A DNA stretch of 64,000 nucleotides from Haloplanus litoreus. GTDB taxonomy: Archaea; Halobacteriota; Halobacteria; Halobacteriales; Haloferacaceae. Both the position numbers and the translations under genes were made by a program. Location: assembly GCF_042677945.1 (NCBI RefSeq), contig NZ_JBHUDN010000008.1, one strand, 5' to 3'. The notes beneath the pieces were generated by a model that was given only the letters and a program-made list of their open reading frames with translations, made no database searches and was not told the DNA's origin. This document shows positions 40,877 to 50,288 of the stretch, piece by piece; the stretch's first letter is position 1, and every line of letters starts with the position of its first letter.

Positions 40877-41806
40877 TTAGGTCAGCTCTTCGATCAGTTG
40901 GCGGGCCGCGCGCCGAACGGCCTCGTCGCTCGACGACGGCGGCTCCCACCCGAGCGCCGCGAGTTTCTCGACCGAGAGACGCATCTTCGGCACGTCGCCG
41001 GTCCACCCGCGGTCACCGCCTGTGTACTCGTAGGCCGGGTCGAGCCCCATCTCCTCGCTCACGATGTCGGCGATGCGGTTCACGGAGGTGGTGGTCCGGG
41101 AGCCGAGGTTGTACGTGTTGAGCCGTGCGTCCGCTCGCTCGACGACGTGGACGATGGCGTCGACGCAGTCCTCGACGTGGAGGTAGGACTTCTCCTGTCG
41201 GCCGTCGCCGAGGATCGTCAGCGTCTCGGGGTCGTCGCGTAGTTTCTCGACGAAATCGGGGACGACGTTGCCGCGTTGGTGCGGGCCGACGATGTTGGCA
41301 AAGCGGAAGGTCCACGACTGGACGCCGTGGGAGTGGGCGTACGTCGAGACCAACCCCTCGTCGGCGAGTTTGCTCGCGCCGTAGACGCTGATCGGTTCGA
41401 GGGGGGCGTAATCTTCCGGCGTCGGGCGGGGGGCCTCCCCGTAGACGGTCGACGAGGAGGTGAAGACGAAGTTCTCGACGCCCACCGCCGCGGCGCGTTC
41501 GAGGAGCGTGTAGGTCATCTCGGTGTTCTCCTCGAAGAGTTTCCGGGGGTCGGCGTAGTTCGTGTCCGTGTAGGCCGCGAGGTGGAAGAGCACGTCCACG
41601 TCCGCGGTGACGACGCCGGCCACGTCGTCGGGGTCAGTGACGTCGGCGACGACGAGTTCGGCGGCCTCGGGAACGCGGTCGGCCTCGCCTTTCGACAGAT
41701 CGTCGGCGACGATCACCTCGTTGTCGGGGGCGAGTCGCGCCGCGAGGTGCGAGCCGATGAGTCCCGCGCCGCCGGTGATCACCACCCGCCGGTCGGAGAG
41801 ATTCAT
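40877..41806 (-). CDS. NAD-dependent epimerase/dehydratase (UDP-glucose 4-epimerase type)
   Basis: A 309-aa extended short-chain dehydrogenase. GGAGLIGSHLA (residues about 12-22) binds NAD, the catalytic Ser and Y-x3-K are in TSSSTVYGE and SVYGASK. Acts on nucleotide sugars, possibly providing donors for the nearby glycosyltransferases. ATG 41806. Divergent from aTrm56. Confidence 0.88.
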   Translation of the reverse strand: MNLSDRRVVITGGAGLIGSHLAARLAPDNEVIVADDLSKGEADRVPEAAELVVADVTDPDDVAGVVTADVDVLFHLAAYTDTNYADPRKLFEENTEMTYTLLERAAAVGVENFVFTSSSTVYGEAPRPTPEDYAPLEPISVYGASKLADEGLVSTYAHSHGVQSWTFRFANIVGPHQRGNVVPDFVEKLRDDPETLTILGDGRQEKSYLHVEDCVDAIVHVVERADARLNTYNLGSRTTTSVNRIADIVSEEMGLDPAYEYTGGDRGWTGDVPKMRLSVEKLAALGWEPPSSSDEAVRRAARQLIEELT

Positions 41807-41891
41807 GTCGGCTCATGTCGAGGATAGCGCAAGTGCCTTCCGGTACGGACGTTCCGAAAGCCGTTACCCCCTCGATCAACTCTCGACGGAT

Positions 41892-42431
41892 ATGCAGGAT
41901 GCCCCCGAAGTGGCGGTGTTGCGACTGGGCCACCGGCCCGGTCGGGACGACCGCATGACGACGCACGTGGCCCTGACGGCGCGGGCGCTCGGTGCCGACC
42001 GGGCGATTCTCGTCGGCGACGCCTCGCAGGCGAGCGAGACGGTTGCCGACATCACCGACCGCTTCGGTGGTCCCTTCGACGTGACGGTGACCGACGCCTA
42101 CCGCCCGATCCTCCGCGACTGGGAGGGGACAGTCGTCCACCTCACGATGTACGGCGAACCGGTCGAAGCGGTCACCGATCCGATCCGGGAGCGCCACCTG
42201 ACCGAGCCGTTGCTCGTCGTCGTCGGCGCCGGAAAAGTCGACTTCGAGGTGTACGACCGCGCCGACTGGAACGTGGGCGTGACGAACCAGCCTCACTCCG
42301 AAGTCGCGGCGCTCGCGGTGTTTCTCGACCGGCTGTTCGAGGGCCGGGAACTCGACCGGGAGTGGATGGACGCCGACCGCCGGGTGATCCCGCAGGCGAC
42401 GGGCAAGCGCGTCGAGGAAGTGGACGACTAG
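41892..42431 (+). CDS. tRNA (cytidine56-2'-O)-methyltransferase aTrm56
   Basis: A 179-aa SPOUT methyltransferase that 2'-O-methylates C56 in the T loop of archaeal tRNAs. EVAVLRLGHRPGRDDRMTTH is the family's start and the knotted AdoMet site is in LLVVVGAGKVDFEVYD and NVGVTNQPHSEVAAL. ATG 41892. Its TAG shares CTAG (42428-42431) with the convergent permease stop. Confidence 0.93.
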   Translation: MQDAPEVAVLRLGHRPGRDDRMTTHVALTARALGADRAILVGDASQASETVADITDRFGGPFDVTVTDAYRPILRDWEGTVVHLTMYGEPVEAVTDPIRERHLTEPLLVVVGAGKVDFEVYDRADWNVGVTNQPHSEVAALAVFLDRLFEGRELDREWMDADRRVIPQATGKRVEEVDD

Positions 42432-43822
42432 AGTCGCTCGGCCGCGGCGTCGACGTCGTGGCCGGCGAGAAGACCCGTTTCTTCGAACAGGTAGTACGCC
42501 ACCGTGTGGACGACGAAGGCGGCGACGAGACCGTTCAGGGCCGCACCGCCGGGACCGGGCAACACCTGCGGGGCGCCGACACCGGGGACGACCTGTCCCG
42601 CGGTGAGGATGGCGACGACGACGCCGACGCCGTACGCGAGGACGGCGATCCATCGAACGTCGGCGAAGTCGACGTCCTCCATCCGCGGCACGTCCAGCCG
42701 CCAGCAGAGCAGGAAGTCGGCGATGATGACGCCGCCGAGCGGCGGAACGTACTGACCGAGCGTCGACAGCCACGGGATGAGCAGGCTCTCCGCGCCGGCG
42801 AGGGCGAGGAGGATGCCGACCGTCCCACCGGCCAGCACGAAGGGCCGCTTGCGGTCGAACTCGAACGCCTCGCTGCCCGCGACCCCGAAGGCGTAAGCGG
42901 CGTTGTCGTTCGTCGTCCAGATGTTGAGGACGAGGGCGATCAGGCCGACGGCGGCCAGTCCCTGTGCGGCGAGCACCTCGTACAGGTCGCCCGCGGGCGT
43001 CACGTCGTAGACGGCGCCGCCGACGGCTCCCGAAAGGAAGAGAAACCCGTTGCCGAGGAGGAAGGCAATCAGCCCCGCCCAGAAGCCGACGCGGGTGGAC
43101 GACGCGAACCGCGCCCAGTTGGGGGCCTGCGTCCCGCCGCTGATGAACGTCCCGACGACGATGGTGACCGCCGCGGCGAAGCCCATCCCTCCACCCCCGG
43201 TACTGGAGAACAGGCCGGAGACGCCGCCGGCGTCCTGCACGGCGATGAACACCGAGAGCAGGCCGACGACGACCAGAATCGGGACGGCGACCAGCGACAG
43301 CTTCTCCATCCCCTCGTAGCCGAAGTACGCCGTCGCGAGGTGGAGCACGCCCCAGATCACGATGAGCGCGAGGACGAACGTCCGCGATTCGAGACCGAAG
43401 AAGGTCGCCGTCGGGATGGCGACCATCGGAATGGTGACTCCGAACCAGCCGACCTGCGTTCCCCCGAGGAGGAGGTCGGCGAACTTCGCGCCCCACCGGC
43501 CGAAGCTGTATCGCGCGAGCAAGACGGTCGTCAACCCGGCTTTCGCGGCGATGCCACACAGCGCCGCGACGTAGACGCCGAGAATCGCGTAGCCGACGGC
43601 GGTGGCCGAGAGCATCGGGCCAAAGCCCATCGCCGCACCGACTTCCGCCCCGGACCACAGCGTCCCGGCGAAAAAGACGAAACCGAGCAACACCGCGGAG
43701 ATACTTACGAGTCCTTTGCGTTCGTCCCGAGGGACGTGATCGATCGGGTAGTCCGGATCGGGCAAGTCCTCGTCCCCGAACACGAACGTCCGCCACGACG
43801 ACGATTCGTCCTCTGTTGCCAT
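42428..43822 (-). CDS. codB: Cytosine/purine permease (NCS1, CodB-like)
   Basis: A 464-aa membrane transporter with about twelve helices of the nucleobase:cation symporter-1 family. FFAGTLWSGAEVGAAMGFG, GGTQVGWFGVTIPM and FISGGTQAPNWARF are characteristic. Neighbouring divergent cytosine deaminase points to cytosine as substrate. ATG 43822. Confidence 0.88.
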   Translation of the reverse strand: MATEDESSSWRTFVFGDEDLPDPDYPIDHVPRDERKGLVSISAVLLGFVFFAGTLWSGAEVGAAMGFGPMLSATAVGYAILGVYVAALCGIAAKAGLTTVLLARYSFGRWGAKFADLLLGGTQVGWFGVTIPMVAIPTATFFGLESRTFVLALIVIWGVLHLATAYFGYEGMEKLSLVAVPILVVVGLLSVFIAVQDAGGVSGLFSSTGGGGMGFAAAVTIVVGTFISGGTQAPNWARFASSTRVGFWAGLIAFLLGNGFLFLSGAVGGAVYDVTPAGDLYEVLAAQGLAAVGLIALVLNIWTTNDNAAYAFGVAGSEAFEFDRKRPFVLAGGTVGILLALAGAESLLIPWLSTLGQYVPPLGGVIIADFLLCWRLDVPRMEDVDFADVRWIAVLAYGVGVVVAILTAGQVVPGVGAPQVLPGPGGAALNGLVAAFVVHTVAYYLFEETGLLAGHDVDAAAERL

Positions 43823-43928
43823 TACCCGTTGACGGACGTGTATTGTTGATAAAATTTGGCATTACGTCCACGTTTGTGCGGAAAGTTGGAGTGCGAAGGA
43901 ATATGTACCGGCTGACCATCGATCCGAT
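43823..43928. promoter_or_regulatory. Divergent promoter region of codB and codA
   Basis: The 106 bases between the two starts include the AT-rich TATTGTTGATAAAATTTGG (43841-43859), which supplies TATA-like elements near both genes. A shared site would allow joint control of cytosine uptake and deamination. Confidence 0.5.
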
Positions 43929-45212
43929 ATGACCGAGTACATCGTCACGGGGGGGCGGACCCTCGACGGCGACGTCGTCGACATCGAGATCAGGGACGGG
44001 ACGATCCGACGGGTGGTCCCCGCGGGTGAGGGAGATCCAGAGGCGTTCCCGGCGGATCGGCGCCACGACGCGGACGGGCGACTGGTGACCCCGCCGCTGA
44101 TCGAACCGCACGTCCACCTCGACGCGACCGGAACCGCCGGCGATCCCTCCTGGAACGAGAGCGGGACGCTCGCGGAAGGCATCGAGATCTGGGCCGAGTA
44201 CAAGCGGGACATCTCCGTCGACGACGTCGTCGACCGTGCGACGCGGACCGTCGAGTGGTACGCGGCCAACGGCGTGACACGCATCCGGACCCACGCCGAC
44301 ACGACGGAGCCGTCGCTGACGACGGTCGAAGCGCTCCTCGAACTTCGGGAGGCGGTGTCCGACGTCGTCGACCTACAGGTCGTCGCCTTCCCACAAGACG
44401 GCATCTTCACCGACGAGAGCAACGAGGACTTGCTCCGCGAGGCGGTGGCGATGGGCGTCGACGTGATCGGGGCGATCCCACACAACGAACACACCCGCGA
44501 GGACGGCGTCCGGAGCGTCCACACGGTCTGTGACCTCGCCGAACGTCACGACCTGCCCCTCGACTTGCACATCGACGAGACGGACGACCGGGGGTCGCGG
44601 TTCACCGAGGTGCTGGCGAGCGAGGCACTCAAGCGCGGCATCGGTGACCGGACGACGGCGAGTCACACCACGGCGATGCACTCCTACAACAACGCCTACG
44701 CCGACAAGCTGATCTCGCTACTCGCCGAGAGCGGCGTGAGCGTCGTGACGAACCCGCCGGACAACTCGGTCCTGCAGGGGAGCTACGACGACTACCCGCG
44801 CCGGCGCGGTCACACGCGCATCGACGAACTCCGGGCGGCGGACGTCACCGTCGGCATCGGTCACGACTCCGTCCTCGACCCGTGGTACCACTACGGACAG
44901 GCCGACCCCCTCGACGCCGCCTTCGTCCTCCTCCACTACGCCCACATGGCCGGCCGGGACGACGTGGCCGACCTGTGGGAGATGCTGACCGAGGCCAACG
45001 CCCGGGTGTTCGGGGCGAACGAGTACGGCCTGCGCGAGGGGCACGAGGGCTCGCTCGTCGTCTACGACAGCCCCGACGCGTTCAACGCGCTCCGCACCCG
45101 CGCGTCGCGGACGCTCGTGCTACGGTCGGGCGACGTCGTCGCCCGGACGGAGCCGGCGAGCACGACGGTCCACCGCGAGGACGCGATGGACGCGGTTGAC
45201 TTCCACCGCTAA
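43929..45212 (+). CDS. codA: Cytosine deaminase
   Basis: A 427-aa amidohydrolase-fold enzyme converting cytosine to uracil and ammonia. Metal ligands His61 and His63 lie in EPHVHLDA, further ligands in DLHIDETDD and the Asp in GIGHDSVLDPW; the latter motif matches bacterial CodA. ATG 43929. With codB across the divergent promoter it forms a salvage pair. Confidence 0.9.
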   Translation: MTEYIVTGGRTLDGDVVDIEIRDGTIRRVVPAGEGDPEAFPADRRHDADGRLVTPPLIEPHVHLDATGTAGDPSWNESGTLAEGIEIWAEYKRDISVDDVVDRATRTVEWYAANGVTRIRTHADTTEPSLTTVEALLELREAVSDVVDLQVVAFPQDGIFTDESNEDLLREAVAMGVDVIGAIPHNEHTREDGVRSVHTVCDLAERHDLPLDLHIDETDDRGSRFTEVLASEALKRGIGDRTTASHTTAMHSYNNAYADKLISLLAESGVSVVTNPPDNSVLQGSYDDYPRRRGHTRIDELRAADVTVGIGHDSVLDPWYHYGQADPLDAAFVLLHYAHMAGRDDVADLWEMLTEANARVFGANEYGLREGHEGSLVVYDSPDAFNALRTRASRTLVLRSGDVVARTEPASTTVHREDAMDAVDFHR

Positions 45213-45293
45213 GTCGAGCGGTGGGGTCGTTCCACCACCCCGAGCGGACCTTCCGTGCGAACCCTTTTGCCGGACACACCCCAAGCCACCGCT

Positions 45294-46442
45294 ATGGCCC
45301 CCGTCGTACTGCAGGTGATCCCCGGAATCGGACCGCTGTTCGTCGGCTTGCTCGTCCTGTTGCTCGCCATCGTCACGGTGTACCAGATGGTCGAAATCGT
45401 CGACGCCTACGAGAAGAAGGCACTCACCGTGTTCGGCGAGTACCGACGACTGCTCGAACCGGGTATCACGTTCATCCCACCGTTCGTCTCGCGGACGTAC
45501 GCCTTCGACATGCGGACCCAGACGCTCGACGTGCCGCGTCAGGAGGCGATCACCCGTGACAACTCGCCGGTGACCGCCGACGCCGTCGTCTACATCAAGG
45601 TGATGGACGCGAAGAAGGCGTTCCTCGAAGTCGACGACTACAAGATGGCAGTGTCGAACCTCGCGCAGACGACGCTACGCGCGGTGCTCGGCGACATGGA
45701 ACTCGACGATACGCTGAACAAGCGTCAGGAGATCAACGCCCGCATCCGGAAGGAACTCGACGAACCGACCGACGAGTGGGGCGTCCGCGTCGAATCGGTC
45801 GAAGTCCGCGAGGTCAACCCCTCGAAGGACGTCCAGCAGGCGATGGAGCAACAGACCTCCGCGGAGCGTCGTCGTCGGGCGATGATCCTCGAAGCGCAGG
45901 GGGAACGCCGGAGCGCCGTCGAGACGGCCCAGGGCGAAAAGCAGTCGAACATCATCCGCGCGCAGGGAGAAAAGCAGAGTCAGATCCTCGAAGCGCAGGG
46001 TGACGCCATCTCGACGGTTCTGCGGGCGAAATCGGCGGAATCGATGGGCGAACGCGCCATCATCGAAAAGGGGATGGAGACGTTGGAAGGCATCGGTCAG
46101 GGTGAATCGACGACGTTCGTCCTGCCGCAGGAACTCACGTCGCTCGTTGGCCGGTACGGCAAGCAGTTGTCGGGAAGCGCCGTGCAGGAGACGGAGGGGC
46201 TGGACTCGCTCGACTTCGACGCCGAGACCCGGGAACTGATCGGCCTCGACGACATCGAGGAGATCCTCGGCCAGATCGACGAGGCCGCGGAGATGGACGT
46301 CGAGGAACTCGAACAGGAGGCGGAGGCGATCAAGTCGGGCGCGGGAACGGATATCAAAAGCGCCGACGAGATCATCAAGGACGCCGACGACGGCGAGACG
46401 TTCGCGGACGAGGACCCGGAACCGGAGACGGAACCGGAGTAG
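45294..46442 (+). CDS. SPFH/stomatin-prohibitin family membrane protein
   Basis: A 382-aa protein with an N-terminal membrane helix (about 10-32), the SPFH domain (YEKKALTVFGEYRRLLEPG to about residue 200), and a long helical region AERRRRAMILEAQGERRSAVE leading to an acidic tail. Such proteins form ring-like membrane assemblies; no NfeD partner is adjacent. ATG 45294. Confidence 0.9.
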   Translation: MAPVVLQVIPGIGPLFVGLLVLLLAIVTVYQMVEIVDAYEKKALTVFGEYRRLLEPGITFIPPFVSRTYAFDMRTQTLDVPRQEAITRDNSPVTADAVVYIKVMDAKKAFLEVDDYKMAVSNLAQTTLRAVLGDMELDDTLNKRQEINARIRKELDEPTDEWGVRVESVEVREVNPSKDVQQAMEQQTSAERRRRAMILEAQGERRSAVETAQGEKQSNIIRAQGEKQSQILEAQGDAISTVLRAKSAESMGERAIIEKGMETLEGIGQGESTTFVLPQELTSLVGRYGKQLSGSAVQETEGLDSLDFDAETRELIGLDDIEEILGQIDEAAEMDVEELEQEAEAIKSGAGTDIKSADEIIKDADDGETFADEDPEPETEPE

Positions 46443-46490
46443 CCGACGGGGCGACACGTTTTAGTCGGCAGGTACCGACTGTGTGAGTAG

Positions 46491-47165
46491 ATGCCGAACG
46501 GGGACCGGGGGGTCGACGAGGACAAGCGGGCCACGTTGCGACGCTTCGCCGCACTGGGAGCGGCGACGCCGCTCGCCGGTCTCGGGGCGGGCGAGGCGCG
46601 AGCAGCCTCCGACTCCAGCGACGCCCGCGACGCCATCCTCGGGTACGTGAGCGCGACTCCCGGCGCGCACTTCTCGAAACTCCGCGACGACCTGAAACTC
46701 GGCACCGGCGAGACCCAACACCATCTCCGCCGACTGCTCGACGAGGGTCACGCGAGTGACGCGAGCGTGACCTCGTCGGGGCGACGGTCCGACGGCGGTT
46801 CCATCGTCTCCCGTCGCGACGGCGACTACCGCCGCTTCTTCCTCGCGGGTCGATTCTCGACGTTCGAACAGGTGGCGCTCGGCTATCTGCGGCGGGAGAC
46901 GCCACGAGGGATGCTGATGACGCTACTCCGCCACCCGGACGCGACGGGGGCCGCCGTCGCGGACGCCCTCGACGTCTCGCGGGCGACAGTGAGCACGTAC
47001 GCCTCCGAACTCGAAGAGGCGGGCCTGTTGCTCCGGGACGACGGCTACGCCGTTTCGCGCCCGGAGACGATCATCACGCTACTGGTTCGGTACGCGGACT
47101 CATTCGACGCCGACGTGTCGACGTTCGCGGCCGAGGCGGACGACCTGATCAGGTACGATCCCTAA
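46491..47165 (+). CDS. Winged-helix regulator with signal-like N-terminus
   Basis: A 224-aa protein. Two winged-helix units are visible: about 45-110 (ILGYVSATPGAHFSKLRDDL, GETQHHLRRLLDEG) and about 130-195 (VADALDVSRATVSTYASELEE). Before them TLRRFAALGAATPLAGLGAG resembles a Tat signal or membrane anchor with RR, unusual for a DNA-binding protein. ATG 46491. Stop overlaps the convergent small gene by CTAA (47162-47165). Confidence 0.75.
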   Translation: MPNGDRGVDEDKRATLRRFAALGAATPLAGLGAGEARAASDSSDARDAILGYVSATPGAHFSKLRDDLKLGTGETQHHLRRLLDEGHASDASVTSSGRRSDGGSIVSRRDGDYRRFFLAGRFSTFEQVALGYLRRETPRGMLMTLLRHPDATGAAVADALDVSRATVSTYASELEEAGLLLRDDGYAVSRPETIITLLVRYADSFDADVSTFAAEADDLIRYDP

Positions 47166-47398
47166 ACCTCGACTTTCCACGTCGTCCCCGAGGAGTACCC
47201 CCACTTCTCGACGCTTACGTCGAACTCGCCGGTTCGGATGGCGGTCATGTTCGCCCCCACCTCCTTCGCGGTCATACCGAGTTCCGATGCGATGAGTCGT
47301 GATTTGAAATACGTCTTGCTGGCGGCGTGTTCGCGCAGGTACCCGAGGATGCGGCGCTGTTTTTCCGTGAGGTCGTTGCCCGCGGCACTCGTGCTCAT
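47162..47398 (-). CDS. Small winged-helix-like protein (DUF7123-like)
   Basis: A 78-aa haloarchaeal protein: LTEKQRRILGYLREHAASKTYFKSRLIASELG then SVEKWGYSSGTTWKVEV, a helix-turn-helix followed by a two-stranded wing. Probably a DNA-binding micro-regulator. ATG 47398. Confidence 0.75.
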   Translation of the reverse strand: MSTSAAGNDLTEKQRRILGYLREHAASKTYFKSRLIASELGMTAKEVGANMTAIRTGEFDVSVEKWGYSSGTTWKVEV

Positions 47399-47517
47399 AT
47401 ACGGACTGTGGGTGGTTGCGGTAATAGGGGGTTTGGTACGTGCGGTTAACACCCTTCCGTCGGGCGATTATCGCCGCTCGTCGGGGTCCGGGACTCCCCG
47501 TAGTCGGGCAACGAGGT

Positions 47518-47536
47518 ACGGTTGCCTAACAACCGT
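47518..47536. promoter_or_regulatory. Palindromic operator candidate
   Basis: ACGGTTG-CCTAA-CAACCGT, a perfect 7-base inverted repeat 76 bases before the phosphatase-fold gene and 120 bases before the divergent small regulator. Confidence 0.35.
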
Positions 47537-47611
47537 CGAGCGGCCGTCGTAGAAACCGCCCGTACCCGCCGGAAACGAAGATTCTTATTGGCGTCCCGGG
47601 TATGCGGTGGT

Positions 47612-48964
47612 ATGGGTCTGTTCGATAGACTGCGCGGAGAGGACCACCCGCGCGTCGCATTCGTCGGCATCGACGGGGTGCCGTTCAGCCTCCTCGAGGA
47701 CCATCCCGAGGAGTTTCCGAACTTCGCGGCGCTCGCCGAGGAAGGGAGTGCGGGTGCCATCGATAGCATCGTCCCGCCGGAGTCGAGCGCCTGTTGGCCG
47801 GCGCTCACTACCGGTGTCAATCCGGGTGAGACGGGAGTCTACGGGTTCCAGGACCGCGAGTCCGGCTCCTACGATACCTACGTCCCGATGGGACAGGACG
47901 TGCAGGCGCCCCGGCTGTGGGACCGGCTCGAGGAGGCCGAACGCACCACGACGGTGATGAACGTCCCCGTGACCTTCCCGCCGCAGCGAAACGTCCAGCG
48001 CATGGTGTCCGGGTTCCTCTCGCCGGGCGTCGACAAGGCGGCCCACCCCGACGAACTCCGGGACTACCTGCAGTCTATCGATTACGCCATCGACGTGAAC
48101 GCCAAACTCGGTCACAAAGAGGACAAAAGCGAGTTCGTCGAGGACGCCCACGACACCCTCGACACCCGATTCGAGGCCTTCTCGCACTACCTCGAGAAGG
48201 ACGACTGGGACCTGTTTTTCGGCGTCTTCATGACCACCGATCGGGTCAACCACTTCCTGTTCAAGGACTACGAACGCGACGGCCCGAACAAGGAGGCGTT
48301 CATGGAGTTCTACCGCAAGCTGGACGACTATATCGGACGAATCCGCGCGTCCCTCGATGACGACGTGACCCTCGTCGTCGCCAGCGACCACGGCTTCACG
48401 TCGCTCGATTACGAGGTTCACTGCAACGCGTGGCTCCGGAAGGAGGGCTGGCTCTCCTTCGAGGACGACGACCACGACGACCTGACCGACATCGCCGAAG
48501 AGTCCCGCGCGTACTCGCTCATCCCTGGACGGTTCTACATCAACCTCGAGGGCCGCGAACCACGTGGGTCGGTGCCGGAGGCGGAGTACGAGGAGACTCG
48601 CGCGGAGCTGAAGGCGGCGCTGGAAGCGCTCGAGGGGCCGGACGGCAAGCCGGTCTGTGAGCGCGTCGTCGAGAAGGAGGACGCCTTCCGGGGCGAACAC
48701 GACGACATCGCGCCGGACCTCGTCGCCATCCCGAACCACGGGTTCGACCTCAAGTCCGGCTTCAAGGGCAACGAGGAGGTGTTCGACGTCGGGCCGCGCA
48801 ACGGAATGCACAGTTTCGACAACGCGACGCTGTTCGTCGAGGACCCCGCCGCGTCGGTGACGGACGCGGACCTGTTCGACATCGCACCGACCATCCTCGA
48901 CCTGATGGACGTCGAGTACGGTCGGACCGACTTCGACGGCGGTAGCCTCGTCACGTCGAAATAG
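47612..48964 (+). CDS. Alkaline-phosphatase-fold phosphodiesterase/nucleotide pyrophosphatase
   Basis: A 450-aa enzyme of the type I phosphodiesterase/sulfatase superfamily. First metal Asp21 in VAFVGIDGVPF, nucleophile Ser58/59 in PPESSACWPALTTGVNPGE, later metal residues in MTTDRVNHFLF and VVASDHGFTSLD, and a final His in RNGMHSFDNA. Substrate unknown. ATG 47612 sits about 25 bases after ATTCTTATTG, a leaderless arrangement. Confidence 0.87.
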   Translation: MGLFDRLRGEDHPRVAFVGIDGVPFSLLEDHPEEFPNFAALAEEGSAGAIDSIVPPESSACWPALTTGVNPGETGVYGFQDRESGSYDTYVPMGQDVQAPRLWDRLEEAERTTTVMNVPVTFPPQRNVQRMVSGFLSPGVDKAAHPDELRDYLQSIDYAIDVNAKLGHKEDKSEFVEDAHDTLDTRFEAFSHYLEKDDWDLFFGVFMTTDRVNHFLFKDYERDGPNKEAFMEFYRKLDDYIGRIRASLDDDVTLVVASDHGFTSLDYEVHCNAWLRKEGWLSFEDDDHDDLTDIAEESRAYSLIPGRFYINLEGREPRGSVPEAEYEETRAELKAALEALEGPDGKPVCERVVEKEDAFRGEHDDIAPDLVAIPNHGFDLKSGFKGNEEVFDVGPRNGMHSFDNATLFVEDPAASVTDADLFDIAPTILDLMDVEYGRTDFDGGSLVTSK

Positions 48965-48991
48965 CAGTGGTCGTCGAGCCAGTCGACCGAA

Positions 48992-49010
48992 GTGAGTCGA
49001 ATAGACTCAC
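48992..49010. terminator. Hairpin between convergent genes
   Basis: GTGAGTC-GAATA-GACTCAC, a perfect 7-base stem in the 103-base gap between the phosphatase-fold gene and CetZ; possible two-way terminator. No T tract follows. Confidence 0.35.
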
Positions 49011-49067
49011 CGGGAAGTCACACTCGGCGACGGGTGAGCATCGCCGCGTCGAGGGTGCGTCGTGCCG

Positions 49068-50150
49068 TCAGAGCAGCCCGTCGAGTCGGTCCTCCTGGAA
49101 CGCCGACGCGGCGTCTTCTTCCTCCCGTTCCTCCTCCTCGCGAGCGGCCTGTCTCGCCCGTTCGAGGAAGCCGTCGAGGCGGTCGGAGTTCGCCACGCCA
49201 CCGAGCAACACCAGCGCGGCCAGACGGCCGTCCGACAGCGGGAAGTCACCACCGCGGACCTCCATCGTGTCGAGTTCGGCCTCCATCCACGAGCGGGCGC
49301 GTTCGACGCCCTTCCGCGAGATGACTTCGGGCCGGCCGGCGACGACCAGTAGTCCCCGTTCCGCACTCGTCGTGTCCGGGAGGCTCAGCCCGGAGCGGAG
49401 CGCCCGCCGCGTGGTGCTGGTGACGACGTTCACGTTCGCGCTCGCGTCGTCCGCCACCTCTGCGGCGGCGTAGCCGAGCGTCGCGACGCCGCCGCCGTGG
49501 AGCGTGTTGATGACCTCGGAACTGTCGACGACGGATTCGCCGACGCCGTCGACGGCCTCGCCCGCGGCCAGGAGGAGTCCGACCCGGCGGGCGATGCGCT
49601 CGTTGATCGCCTCGTAGCCAGATTCGAGGCTCTCACCGGCGGAGCGCCAGGCGTCGTTGTCGACCAACAGCGTCGCATCCGCCTCCCGAGTCAGCGTCTT
49701 CAGCGACCGCCCGGCGTTCACCTGATAGAGCGAGCCCTCGTCGCGGCCGGGGAGGATGCCGAGGCCGTAGACGGGAACGTCGTAGATTCGCTTGAGTTCT
49801 TTGACGAGGAAGGGCGCGCCGCCGCTCCCGGTGCCGCCACCGAGGCCCGCGACCACGAAGATGGCCTCGGCGCGCGCGGTCACTCGCCCGTCGATAGCGC
49901 CCAGTACCTCCTGACTATCCTCCCGCATCACTTCCGTGCCGAGTTCGTTGTCGCCGCCGACACCGTGGCCGTTCACCCGTGACCCGCCGATGAGGACCGT
50001 ATCGAGAGGGAGGGACTGCAGGTCCGAGCGGGCGCTGTTGACGGCGAGCGAACCGATGACCGCACCGAACCCGTTCTGCGCGTCGAAATCGGACAGAGCG
50101 TCGACGACCTTGCCGCCGGCCTGTCCGACACCAATCAGGACGGACTTCAT
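49068..50150 (-). CDS. cetZ: CetZ-type tubulin-like protein
   Basis: A 360-aa cytoskeletal GTPase. The tubulin signature GLGGGTGSG is at residues 102-110, with GQAGGKVVD near the start and a Gln/Asn-rich T7-loop region later. The C-terminus is a charged coiled region (ARQAAREEEEREEEDAAS) rather than an FtsZ tail. CetZ proteins control haloarchaeal cell shape. Divergent from the second pilus-like operon. ATG 50150. Confidence 0.88.
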   Translation of the reverse strand: MKSVLIGVGQAGGKVVDALSDFDAQNGFGAVIGSLAVNSARSDLQSLPLDTVLIGGSRVNGHGVGGDNELGTEVMREDSQEVLGAIDGRVTARAEAIFVVAGLGGGTGSGGAPFLVKELKRIYDVPVYGLGILPGRDEGSLYQVNAGRSLKTLTREADATLLVDNDAWRSAGESLESGYEAINERIARRVGLLLAAGEAVDGVGESVVDSSEVINTLHGGGVATLGYAAAEVADDASANVNVVTSTTRRALRSGLSLPDTTSAERGLLVVAGRPEVISRKGVERARSWMEAELDTMEVRGGDFPLSDGRLAALVLLGGVANSDRLDGFLERARQAAREEEEREEEDAASAFQEDRLDGLL

Positions 50151-50288
50151 ACGTCCGACGTGCGTCATGCGCCCTCTTCAAGTCACCGACGAGTCGCCGG
50201 ACGAGCGAGCGGCGGCCCGCGCTCGGGGGCTCGGAGCACACGGCTCACAGCCGAGGGTTTAGGAGCGATGGCGCGGCCACCCGGGGGC

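Noticed and set aside
45213..45293. Terminator hairpin after codA
   Set aside because: GGTGGGG and CCACCCC are not reverse complements; only short G/C runs could pair.
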